A stretch of DNA of 7,719 bases from Micavibrio sp. UBA1672 (GTDB taxonomy: Bacteria > Pseudomonadota > Alphaproteobacteria > Micavibrionales > Micavibrionaceae), in contig DCKO01000032.1 of the NCBI GenBank assembly GCA_002320665.1, positions 1 to 7,719 on the forward strand, in the 5' to 3' direction. This document shows positions 1-5,567 of this stretch, in pieces. Under the pieces are notes generated by a model that saw nothing but the letters and a program-made list of their open reading frames with translations, was not told where the DNA came from and did no database searches. A program made the position numbers and the translations under genes. Every line of letters starts with the position of its first letter. Within the stretch, counting starts at the first letter, position 1.

Positions 1-1
1 A

Positions 2-580
2 GGGCTAGCGCGTGATGCGATTTGCAATGCATTGCCAGAGGGGCATGAGGCTGCGCGGGAGCAGGGCGTGTATAAGCTTTGCTGGATTATTGATTTCCCG
101 ATGTATGAACTGAATGAACGTGGCCATATTGATTTTTCACATAACCCGTTTTCTATGCCGCAAGGTGGCCTAAAGGCGCTGAATACTGAAGATCCGCTTG
201 AGGTAATGGCATATCAGTATGATTGCGTGTGTAACGGGTTTGAGCTGGCGTCTGGTGCGATCCGTAATCACTCACCTGAGATCATGGAAAAGGCTTTTGC
301 CATTCCGGGATATTCCAAGGAAGATCTTGAAAAGGAATTTGGCGGTATGCTGAGTGCTATGCGCTACGGTGCGCCGCCACACGGTGGCTTGGCCTTCGGG
401 GTTGACCGGATTGTTATGTTGCTTGCCGATGAGCCGAATTTGCGTGAAGTTTACGCTTTTGTCATGAATGGCCAGTATGAAGATCACATGATGCAAGCAC
501 CAAGCGAAATCGGGCAGGAGCAGCTTAAGGATTTGCATCTTAAGGTTAATCTGCCGAAAAAGATGACAGATGCAGCCTAG
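2..580 (+). CDS. aspS: Aspartyl-tRNA synthetase, C-terminal part (5' end outside window)
   Basis: The last 192 residues of a class II aminoacyl-tRNA synthetase, which charges tRNA-Asp with aspartate in the cytoplasm. The frame is open from base 2, so the gene enters from the left edge; the TTG at 32 is internal. Visible landmarks are DFPMYE, SHNPFSMP, the active-site stretch NGFELASGAIRNH (fragment residues about 79-90), YGAPPHGG, and class II motif 3, GGLAFGVDR (about 128-136), whose Arg contacts ATP. The tail NEPNLREV-like segment, MNGQYEDHMMQAPSEI and a short basic end match bacterial AspRS. The SHNPFSMPQGG and SSGAIR-like wording is the form I associate with alphaproteobacterial AspRS. 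Many of those are non-discriminating and also charge tRNA-Asn, but the deciding anticodon-binding domain is not in the window. The stop lies 7 bp from the convergent neighbour's stop, and no obvious terminator is seen. Confidence 0.96.
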   Translation, partial: GLARDAICNALPEGHEAAREQGVYKLCWIIDFPMYELNERGHIDFSHNPFSMPQGGLKALNTEDPLEVMAYQYDCVCNGFELASGAIRNHSPEIMEKAFAIPGYSKEDLEKEFGGMLSAMRYGAPPHGGLAFGVDRIVMLLADEPNLREVYAFVMNGQYEDHMMQAPSEIGQEQLKDLHLKVNLPKKMTDAA

Positions 581-756
581 ATTTGCTTTATAATCGGTGA
601 TGACCATCGCCGATGGTTTCTGAAACATGCATTTCTTGATATTCCATGCCGCTTATTTTGTCCTTTTTTGTTACTCCAAATTGTTGTTTATATTCATCGG
701 GATTGAATCCTAGTAATGCTTCTTCCCCTCCAGAAGCCATAGTCATAAATCGATAT

Positions 757-1182
757 CTAATGGAATTTAATGTGTTGGTAAAACCATTTTTCTTTCCAGA
801 ATAATTTGATGAAGGGAAAGTTTCTTCCGTGTGATACAGGAAAAGTTCCCGTGCTTTTTTTTTGTGTTTCATTTTGTGGTTGCGGGGGCATTGGCTTTTT
901 TGATTCGTCCAAAATGCTAGTGGTTAAGTCTTTGTGAGTGTAACTCGTTTCGTGCGATTTAGTTGCGCTTTCTAGCCAGTCCCATGTTTGACCATAAATG
1001 AGTTTGTTGCGTCGTATGGCAAGACAGATTTCATCATCAGAAGCGCCTACATTATTAGCTTCTAAAATCAAATTTAGAGTGCTTGCTTGTTCAAAATTTT
1101 GTGAATTCTGATCGGTTTGTTCTATTTTTCTTAGAAAACCATCAATTATTTCAAAGGATTTCTTCATTGAGACTAAAGACAT
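757..1182 (-). CDS. Literal first-frame product of the split gene (141 aa), hypothetical
   Basis: This is the open frame as it would be translated without any slippage. It starts at ATG 1182, preceded by a modest AGG about 9 bases upstream; a second Met at residue 6 has no better site. Residues 1 to about 107 are the credible part: a helical, charged N-terminus (MKKSFEIIDGFLRKIEQ), the segment ASDDEICLAIRRNKLIYGQTW, and a Pro-rich PMPPQPQ stretch. The last 30 or so residues, after the A9 run, look like out-of-frame read-through. No family is recognised. It is oriented away from the neighbouring exported-protein gene and towards aspS. Confidence 0.5.
   Translation of the reverse strand: MSLVSMKKSFEIIDGFLRKIEQTDQNSQNFEQASTLNLILEANNVGASDDEICLAIRRNKLIYGQTWDWLESATKSHETSYTHKDLTTSILDESKKPMPPQPQNETQKKSTGTFPVSHGRNFPFIKLFWKEKWFYQHIKFH
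855..863 (-). repeat. A9 homopolymer at the frame junction
   Basis: Nine T's on the plus strand, read as nine A's in the minus-strand gene. The upstream frame reads CAA AAA AAA AGC across it, while the downstream frame reads AAA AAA AAA GCA. One base fewer restores one continuous frame. A runs of this length are known slippery sites for replication, transcription and sequencing, so this is the natural place for either a mutation or an artefact. Confidence 0.85.
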
Positions 1183-1218
1183 TGCTTAACCTATATATTT
1201 TAATTTTTTTTAAAAGAC

Positions 1219-1232
1219 CACTATAAATAGTG
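1219..1232. promoter_or_regulatory. 14-bp palindrome CACTATAAATAGTG in divergent intergenic region (possible operator)
   Basis: CACTAT and ATAGTG are perfect 6-base inverted arms around AA, lying between the divergent genes starting at 1182 (-) and 1325 (+). On the minus strand the palindrome contains TATAGT, which would be a -10 element (1220-1225) for the leftward gene, with GTTACA (1244-1249 on the complement) 18 bp upstream as a weak -35. A repressor site over the -10 box is a natural reading, but that is inference. A 14-bp AT-rich palindrome can also occur by chance. Confidence 0.35.
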
Positions 1233-1256
1233 AGAGTGTAAAATGTAACGAATTTT

Positions 1257-1284
1257 TTGATGTGTGTTTTTTAAAAGATATACT
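1257..1284 (+). promoter_or_regulatory. Candidate promoter for the 145-aa exported protein
   Basis: TTGATG (1257-1262), a 16-bp spacer and TATACT (1279-1284, five of six consensus bases) would start transcription near 1291, about 35 bases before the ATG at 1325. This is sequence match only. The region is very AT-rich, so chance -10 matches are common. Confidence 0.4.
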
Positions 1285-1324
1285 TAGGTGTTATTTTTTC
1301 ATATTTTATGCTAAAACTTGGCTT

Positions 1325-1762
1325 ATGAGAAAAACCATTCTAACTGCTATTTCCGTCCTTTTTATCTCTGCGCCTGTTTGGGCCGAAGAGCCGGAAGCTC
1401 TGGATTTTGATTTGGCGCATGATGCTGTGCAGCTTTCTGCGCAAGTCGATGTTTATAATCATTATTGTGATAAGGAATCTGCGCTGGCGGACGGGTTTAT
1501 CGATAAATTCGAAAAGCGCGGTATTACGGCGGAGCAAAAAGAAAAGCTTTTGACGCTTAAGGCTGATGTTACCAAATTTATGGAAGAGGATTTGGCCACG
1601 CGTAAACCCGAATGCAAGACTGTTGACTATCTGTTGGAGCAGCTCAAGGCGATGCGCATATTGAAGGCGGTTTCTTTTGCGCTGAACGGGGTAGATCCTT
1701 CGACCTTGCCGGATGCGGGGGCACATATTCCTCTTGATGAGCTGTTGAAAGAGCCTATCTGA
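1325..1762 (+). CDS. Small exported protein of unknown function (145 aa)
   Basis: The protein begins with a clear Sec signal peptide: Met-Arg-Lys, a hydrophobic core (ILTAISVLFISAPV), then a cleavage site after VWA at about residue 20. I chose ATG 1325 rather than the upstream ATG at 1262 because it places the signal peptide at the N-terminus; the 21 extra residues would be odd and overlap the probable promoter. No convincing Shine-Dalgarno is visible before either start. The mature part is mostly helical and acidic, with two cysteines (residues 48 and 97) that could form one disulfide in the periplasm. I recognise no domain. The stop overlaps the end of the convergent gene by 8 bp. Its role is unknown; periplasmic location is inferred from the signal peptide. 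Confidence 0.8.
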   Translation: MRKTILTAISVLFISAPVWAEEPEALDFDLAHDAVQLSAQVDVYNHYCDKESALADGFIDKFEKRGITAEQKEKLLTLKADVTKFMEEDLATRKPECKTVDYLLEQLKAMRILKAVSFALNGVDPSTLPDAGAHIPLDELLKEPI

Positions 1763-2399
1763 TCTTAAGCAATGTGTTTTCAAGTGGTGCGCAGCGTGGA
1801 TCATCGCTTAGGCAGAAAATCGATGTTACCAGCACCTGATAATGGGATAGGAATGGTTTAACCTGTGTTGCTTCTGAAATATCATAGATTGTATTGGCAC
1901 ATTCTGTCATGGCGCTTTTCATTGCATAGGCAGGCACTTCTATTTTAGAAGCAGCTGTGGACGCTGCGCAGTGTTCTTTAAGCGGGGTAAGCTGGTCTTT
2001 GAAACCGTTTTCATCTAGATCACCAGCATAAACAGAAATAAGTGTTTTGTTAGACTCTGCTAGGGCTGCGAGACATTTTTGGCTTGTCCACGTATTTGGG
2101 CATTTTTGTGCTAAATCTTTTAAATGAATTTGTAATATTTGTACTTTTTCCTGATCTTCGGTGCTCAGCTCTGGTGGTTTTTGCTGATTATTCGTATTGT
2201 TTTGTGCGCTGTCTTCTGTGTTTTCAGGCGCTGCTGTTTCCGGCGGTTTTGGTCTGTTTCTGGGGCGTATGTCGTCGCCGGGCTCTTTTACTTCAGAATC
2301 TTTTGACTGTCTGTTGAATAATTCGACACTATGGGCAGGTTGCGCTATGACAATCAGCATTGTCAAAGAAGAAAAAACCAGCAAAAAATGTCTCATCAT
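1755..2399 (-). CDS. Exported six-cysteine protein of unknown function (214 aa)
   Basis: The N-terminus (residues 1-24) is a Sec signal peptide with hydrophobic core FLLVFSSLTMLIVIA and a likely cut after PAHS. Residues about 33-80 form a low-complexity Pro/Asn/Gln/Glu-rich linker. The C-terminal 120 residues carry six cysteines (100, 109, 144, 167, 196, 203), an even number that suggests three disulfides in a small periplasmic helical domain. Two ATGs lie in tandem. The sequence AGGGG sits about 3 bases before the first and 6 before the second (2396), so translation probably begins at 2396, giving 213 residues. The gene converges on the 145-residue exported protein and overlaps it by 8 bp. 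No family is recognised; the signal peptide and coding character are clear. Confidence 0.8.
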   Translation of the reverse strand: MMRHFLLVFSSLTMLIVIAQPAHSVELFNRQSKDSEVKEPGDDIRPRNRPKPPETAAPENTEDSAQNNTNNQQKPPELSTEDQEKVQILQIHLKDLAQKCPNTWTSQKCLAALAESNKTLISVYAGDLDENGFKDQLTPLKEHCAASTAASKIEVPAYAMKSAMTECANTIYDISEATQVKPFLSHYQVLVTSIFCLSDDPRCAPLENTLLKIR

Positions 2400-2510
2400 A
2401 TTCCCCTGTACTTTATTTTTTCAAAAGCCTATACGCTTTGCCATAGGCGTGCAATAAAATAATAAAAATATGAAATTTTGTGGTTTTTTTATGCCAGTTC
2501 AAAAACGGAA

Positions 2511-2540
2511 TTGACGGGGTTTTTAGATTTGTGTGATAAG
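2511..2540 (+). promoter_or_regulatory. Candidate promoter placing transcription start at the 57-aa gene's ATG
   Basis: TTGACG (2511-2516) is five of six for a -35 box. GATAAG (2535-2540), 18 bp downstream, matches four of six -10 bases. Transcription would start at about 2547-2549, essentially at the ATG (2549). No Shine-Dalgarno sequence precedes that ATG, which fits a leaderless or nearly leaderless mRNA. The -10 match is only moderate. Confidence 0.35.
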
Positions 2541-2548
2541 ATAGCGCT

Positions 2549-2722
2549 ATGAACAAGAATATCGAAGATAATTCTGAAAGAGGCATTAGCCAGTATTTCA
2601 AAAAAGTCAAGAAGCCGGGCAAGAACCTGTTTTGGGCATGGATCGCTTATCAGGCTGTTAAAGGGACTTTGACTACGTCTTTGATTTGGGTGCCTTTAAT
2701 TTATTATTGGTGGACTCATTAA
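2549..2722 (+). CDS. Small Trp-rich putative membrane protein (57 aa)
   Basis: A short frame from ATG 2549 to TAA 2722. The protein has a polar N-terminus, a basic patch FKKVKKPGK at about residues 17-25, then a hydrophobic aromatic C-terminal half with five tryptophans (29, 31, 47, 54, 55), ending IYYWWTH. This is the layout of a small inner-membrane protein: a cytoplasmic basic segment next to one membrane helix (about 39-55), perhaps preceded by an interfacial or second short helix at 27-37. The wording KPGKNLFWAWIAYQAVKG looks constrained rather than random. I have a vague impression of similar short alphaproteobacterial proteins but cannot name a family. It lies between a divergent exported-protein gene and rpsD, ending 27 bp before the rpsD -35 box. 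Function unknown. Confidence 0.7.
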   Translation: MNKNIEDNSERGISQYFKKVKKPGKNLFWAWIAYQAVKGTLTTSLIWVPLIYYWWTH

Positions 2723-2749
2723 GGAACTATATTTTCCTTTTATTTTCAT

Positions 2750-2778
2750 TTGACATTTTTATTTAAACTCACTAAAAC
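2750..2778 (+). promoter_or_regulatory. Probable rpsD promoter
   Basis: A perfect -35 TTGACA (2750-2755), a 17-bp spacer and TAAAAC (2773-2778, four of six) form the best sigma-70-type match in the window. Transcription would start near 2785, giving an rpsD leader of about 110 nt. That S4 has its own promoter fits a stand-alone rpsD outside the large ribosomal operons. Confidence 0.6.
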
Positions 2779-2784
2779 TGCGGT

Positions 2785-2896
2785 CATTCCTGAGAAAGAG
2801 GGAAGATTGGCTTCCCCGTTGAGATTCTTAAAATAAGGAAATTTCAAGCCTAGTACGGCCTATCGGGACAATAAATTATAGAAAAGGAAAAATGAT
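2785..2896 (+). promoter_or_regulatory. rpsD 5' leader with hairpin; possible autoregulatory target
   Basis: The predicted leader holds a 6-bp hairpin, GGGAAG (2800-2805) with loop ATTGG and CTTCCC (2811-2816). The rest is AT-rich and ends in the ribosome binding site AAGGAAA (2884-2890) about six bases before ATG 2897. A nearer ATG at 2892 is too close to that site and out of frame. S4 is known to repress its own mRNA in E. coli and Bacillus by binding a leader structure. Whether this leader does the same is inference; I could not trace a convincing pseudoknot by eye. Confidence 0.35.
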
Positions 2897-3514
2897 ATGA
2901 GTGGAAAGCGCGTACAATCCAAACACAAAATCGACCGCCGCATGGGCGCAAATATGTGGGGTCGTCCAAAATCTCCGTATAATAAACGTCAGACAGGTCC
3001 GGGTATGCATGGTGCACGCCGTGGTAAGCCAACTGATTTCGGTTTGCAGTTGATGGCTAAGCAAAAGCTTAAAGGCTATTATGGTTCAATCGGTGAAAAA
3101 CAATTCCGTCGTTACTTCAAGGAAGCTGATCGTTTGAAAGGTGACACAGGTCAAAACCTTATTGGTTTGCTTGAGCGTCGTTTAGATGCTGTGATCTACC
3201 GCGCATGTTTTGTGCCGACTGTTTTCGCAGCCCGCCAGTTCGTGAACCACCAGCATGTTACAGTGAATGGTCAAATCGTAAACATTCCTTCTTACCAAGT
3301 TAAAGAAGGCGATGTGATTGAAATCAAAGAAAAGTCACGTGATATTCCAATGGTTATTACATCTGTTGATTCTCAGGAGCGTGAAGTGCCGGATTATATT
3401 GATGTTGATCTGAAAGCACGTAAAGCAACTTTCTTGAGAATTCCACGTTTGGAAGATGTGCCATACCCAGTGCATATGGAACCAAATCTGGTTGTGGAAT
3501 TTTATTCACGTTAA
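2897..3514 (+). CDS. rpsD: 30S ribosomal protein S4
   Basis: A full-length 205-residue S4, the primary 16S rRNA-binding protein that nucleates assembly of the 30S body. The N-terminal domain (about 1-93) reads KRVQSKHKIDRR, WGRPKSP, GPGMHG, KQKLKGYYGSIGEKQFRR, all characteristic. The S4 RNA-binding fold follows (about 94-157: LERRLDAVIYR, VFAARQFVNHQHVTVNG, VKEGDVIEI). The C-terminus ends VEFYSR. The zinc-binding cysteines found in some S4 proteins are absent; the only Cys is residue 104, so this is the zinc-independent form usual in alphaproteobacteria. The start is supported by AAGGAAA about six bases upstream and by the family's usual MS-KR N-terminus. It appears monocistronic, with its own promoter, leader and terminator. 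Confidence 0.98.
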   Translation: MSGKRVQSKHKIDRRMGANMWGRPKSPYNKRQTGPGMHGARRGKPTDFGLQLMAKQKLKGYYGSIGEKQFRRYFKEADRLKGDTGQNLIGLLERRLDAVIYRACFVPTVFAARQFVNHQHVTVNGQIVNIPSYQVKEGDVIEIKEKSRDIPMVITSVDSQEREVPDYIDVDLKARKATFLRIPRLEDVPYPVHMEPNLVVEFYSR

Positions 3515-3542
3515 TAATCAGGTTTTGTTTAAGAATTTTAAG

Positions 3543-3571
3543 AAGCCGCAGGATTTTCCAGCGGCTTTTTT
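3543..3571 (+). terminator. Intrinsic terminator of rpsD
   Basis: AAGCCGC (3543-3549) pairs with GCGGCTT (3561-3567). Inside, after an A-A mismatch, GGA pairs with TCC around a TTT loop. The stem runs straight into six T's (3566-3571). It lies 28 bp after the rpsD stop and just beyond the convergent trmJ stop (3574). On the opposite strand the T tract is poor, so it mainly serves rpsD, though it may help end the leftward transcript. Confidence 0.9.
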
Positions 3572-3573
3572 AA

Positions 3574-4302
3574 TTAATGCTCGCCTGGTTTCTTCTTATT
3601 TCCTCGCAAGGCAGAGATTATACCATGCAGGATATTAAGCTCTCCGTGGGTGAGATCATCGCGGGCAAAAATGTCTTTGATATTGCGTTTCATGACGTCT
3701 TTTGATCCTTCGGAGCGGAAGAAATGTGTGGCTTCTAATTCCTCTTCCAGTCGTTTCAGGAATATCTCTTTTTCTTCTAGTGGGGCAGGAGGTGCGGCCT
3801 CTGTTTTTGTGGGGGTATGAGACTCTTTGCTTTTGATTAGCTCATAGCCCAGTAGTAAAACTGATTGCGCGAGGTTCAGTGAAGCAAAATCAGGATTTGT
3901 TGGAATCGTTATAATGCCATGGCAGGCGGAGACTTCGTCATTGCTAAGGCCTGCACGTTCACCGCCGAATAAAAGGCCGACTTTCTGGTCTTGTGCTTGG
4001 CGATCCAGAGCGTGTTTGATGGCTTGTTCAGGTGTGTAGACGGGTTTGATCATATCGCGTGGGCGTGAGGTCGTGCAAAGTATGTAGTGCAAATCTGCGG
4101 CAGCTTCTTCGAGTGAATCGAAGACTTGGACTGGCGGCATTTTTTCCAGAGCGCCGGAAGCATTGGCTGTGGCGCGAGCATTTGGCCATCCATCACGCGG
4201 ATTAATCAGGCGCAAATCGGTCAGGCCAAAATTCAGCATTGCTCTGGCGGCGGCTCCGATATTTTCGCCCATTTGCGGGTGTGATAGAATGATAGAAACC
4301 AT
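3574..4302 (-). CDS. trmJ: TrmJ-type tRNA (Cm32/Um32) 2'-O-methyltransferase, SpoU/SPOUT family
   Basis: A 242-residue SpoU-class methyltransferase, predicted to transfer a methyl group from S-adenosylmethionine to the ribose of nucleotide 32 in tRNA anticodon loops. All three SPOUT motifs are visible: motif 1 ENIGAAARAMLNFG (residues 13-26, with the conserved N14 and catalytic-type R20), motif 2 LLFGGERAGLS, and motif 3 IPTNPDFASLNLAQSV, forming the knotted SAM site. PRDGWPN and ASGA are typical of TrmJ-like members. A C-terminal helical extension (FLKRLEEELEATHFFRSE...) also fits. I chose ATG 4302: the family begins just before the HPQMGENIG-like segment, and the longer frame from 4374 would overlap the upstream gene by about 68 bp. 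The upstream stop is 4 bp away (TAAAGGCATG), indicating an operon. Exact substrate specificity is family-level inference. Confidence 0.9.
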   Translation of the reverse strand: MVSIILSHPQMGENIGAAARAMLNFGLTDLRLINPRDGWPNARATANASGALEKMPPVQVFDSLEEAAADLHYILCTTSRPRDMIKPVYTPEQAIKHALDRQAQDQKVGLLFGGERAGLSNDEVSACHGIITIPTNPDFASLNLAQSVLLLGYELIKSKESHTPTKTEAAPPAPLEEKEIFLKRLEEELEATHFFRSEGSKDVMKRNIKDIFARDDLTHGELNILHGIISALRGNKKKPGEH

Positions 4303-4306
4303 GCCT

Positions 4307-5437
4307 TTAAGGTGTCTTTGTTTTTGAAGGTAAATAAGAACGCCATATTTTATAGGCTTTTTTGGGGGTTCCATCTACTTTTAATAAGCCGGTATGGACC
4401 CATAATTTGGCTATTTCCCGTGCTTCTTTAGGTAACCTTTTAAGCATGGGATCAAAATCAATAGATGTCCAGTTTACGACAAAAGCAAAATTATGTTTTA
4501 CAGCGTTTCTTAAAATCATATCCAGAAATTCTGCCTGAAGTTTTTGGTTGGAAATCAATGGTAAGCCCATGACCATCGTTGTTTTCGAAATAGCGCCTGT
4601 TTCGGATATCACAATGGGCTTTCCGAAGCCAAGGGCTATGTCAAAATAATCATCCTTTGGCGGATTAGGGTGTATAAAACCGTATCTATAGGTGCTCAGG
4701 GCCAGATAATCGCAATGTTTCATAAGCTGTTTGACTGCGGGAATTTGCATAGGCAGGTTTTCTTTTGAATCATTTTCTATGCCGCGTAAATGCTCATATT
4801 GGACGGTGGCAAAAACCTTTAATTTGGGGTGGCGCTTTTTGAGGCCGTTATAAACATAGCTATTGAGTTCGAGGTAATCCTGCCAGAGTTCCGGTTTATG
4901 GCTGATCAGGACATTTGCCTCAATAGCGATTGCCAGAAAATCCGGCTTAAAGGTTTGCACAACTTTTAAGGCATGGCTCAAAAAAGCCTTTTTAATATCT
5001 GGATCATTGAGTTTTTTGGCTGCCCATTTTGGTGGCAGAGGTTGTCCGTCGCCTTTGTTATTCCAGTAAAGTGCCAATCCTTTTCTCTCGAAATTAAGCG
5101 GGGTAATAGAAACTAATATGGCGTGATCTTGTGGTGTTTTATGCAATCGCCAGTTCCAGTCATTGATCAGATGCTGCGGATAAGGCTTATTATGCAGGGC
5201 TTCTTCCCATGGTAGTCCTGCATCAAAATGATGGGCGATCAAATTGCCGTTTTGTTCAATGAAATCATATGTGCGGTCCAAGGCTTCGGTGGTTAAATCC
5301 GAAGGCCAAGGCGAAAACCCCATATAGCCGTGATAGGGCTTGGTGCTATCCGCGTAAGAGAGAATCGGTGAGAGGCACAATAAGAGCGTTAGTGCATAAA
5401 GATAAAAAAATTTACTCATATTTTTAAAAATAACCAT
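4307..5437 (-). CDS. Secreted glycoside-hydrolase-like TIM-barrel protein (clan GH-A type), substrate unknown
   Basis: A 376-residue protein with an N-terminal signal peptide (hydrophobic FYLYALTLLLCLSPILSYA, likely cut after residue 29). Two barrel-strand motifs point to a retaining glycosidase fold: FLAIAIEANVLI, with Glu173 at the end of a strand as likely acid/base, and KPIVISETGA, with Glu279 as likely nucleophile. Other strand-like segments are LVSITPLNF, VFATVQYEHL, YLALSTYRYG and FVVNWTSIDFDP. An aromatic N-terminal block (YMGFSPWPSDLT, HHFDAGLPW) may line the substrate cleft. I do not recognise it as a standard GH5 or GH53 member. Start: ATG 5437 is the longest; ATG 5419 (MSKFFYLY) gives a tidier signal peptide. 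Neither has a clear Shine-Dalgarno. It is translated just ahead of trmJ, 4 bp away. The fold is inferred from motifs; an inactive or non-carbohydrate role is possible. Confidence 0.65.
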   Translation of the reverse strand: MVIFKNMSKFFYLYALTLLLCLSPILSYADSTKPYHGYMGFSPWPSDLTTEALDRTYDFIEQNGNLIAHHFDAGLPWEEALHNKPYPQHLINDWNWRLHKTPQDHAILVSITPLNFERKGLALYWNNKGDGQPLPPKWAAKKLNDPDIKKAFLSHALKVVQTFKPDFLAIAIEANVLISHKPELWQDYLELNSYVYNGLKKRHPKLKVFATVQYEHLRGIENDSKENLPMQIPAVKQLMKHCDYLALSTYRYGFIHPNPPKDDYFDIALGFGKPIVISETGAISKTTMVMGLPLISNQKLQAEFLDMILRNAVKHNFAFVVNWTSIDFDPMLKRLPKEAREIAKLWVHTGLLKVDGTPKKAYKIWRSYLPSKTKTP

Positions 5438-5512
5438 AGTTTTTGTAATTATATTTCAAATTCTTGCGCGTTTTTTATGGAAAGATACCGCAAAACTTTA
5501 CTTATGCCTCAA

Positions 5513-5541
5513 TTTACTGTATATATTTGTGTCAATAATAT
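5513..5541 (+). promoter_or_regulatory. Candidate promoter for the 78-aa protein
   Basis: TTTACT (5513-5518), 17 bp, then TAATAT (5536-5541), each matching four of six consensus bases. The site lies in the 130-bp divergent gap between the hydrolase-like gene and the 78-residue gene, and would give a leader of about 20 nt that includes the strong ribosome binding site. The AT-rich setting makes the match only suggestive. Confidence 0.3.
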
Positions 5542-5567
5542 AACGATAAAAAAAAGAGGGGCAAGAT

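Larger units (their letters stand above)
588..1182 (-). pseudogene. Unrecognised gene split by a frameshift at an A9 run (or sequencing indel)
   Basis: Two overlapping minus-strand frames look like halves of one gene. The first runs from ATG at 1182; the second ends in TAA at 588. They meet at nine consecutive A's (T's at 855-863 on the plus strand). Deleting one A joins them into one frame of 197 residues. Downstream of the A run the first frame turns into an implausible, Phe/Trp/His-rich tail that stops at 757. The second frame reads like protein there, with segments such as GFTNTLNSIRYRF and GFNPDEYKQQFGV. The internal ATG at 872 has no Shine-Dalgarno sequence, so an independent second gene is less likely. 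The joined protein has no signal peptide or membrane segment, is rich in charged and polar residues, and has a Pro/Gln/Lys-rich hinge just before the break. I do not recognise the family. It could be a true pseudogene, a read error, or a gene rescued by slippage on the A tract. Confidence 0.6.

Noticed and set aside
593..614. Hairpin ATCGGTGAT / ATCGCCGAT just after aspS
   Set aside because: Nine-base stem with one G-T pair, but no T run follows on either strand, and it falls inside the last codons of the second frame of the split gene. Not a convincing terminator.
272..628. Minus-strand frame of 118 residues
   Set aside because: It lies opposite the clearly conserved aspS frame, and its composition looks like an antisense shadow.
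1340..1804. Minus-strand frame of 154 residues
   Set aside because: It is antisense to the exported 145-residue protein, which has a clear signal peptide; the shadow is Arg-rich and lacks coding character.
2427..2448. GCCTAT / ATAGGC hairpin upstream of the six-cysteine gene
   Set aside because: On the minus strand it is followed by TTTTG, a little like a terminator, but no gene upstream on that strand would use it. The six-base arms with a ten-base loop are weak.
2084..2457. Two plus-strand frames (77 and 86 residues) opposite the six-cysteine protein
   Set aside because: Antisense shadows; the minus-strand frame has a signal peptide, a ribosome binding site and a plausible domain layout.
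2413..2622. Minus-strand frame of 69 residues, hydrophobic
   Set aside because: It overlaps the plus-strand 57-residue protein and its promoter, has no ribosome binding site, and its hydrophobicity follows from AT-rich antisense sequence.
2850..3064. Two minus-strand frames across the rpsD start
   Set aside because: Antisense to strongly conserved ribosomal protein S4; no coding features.
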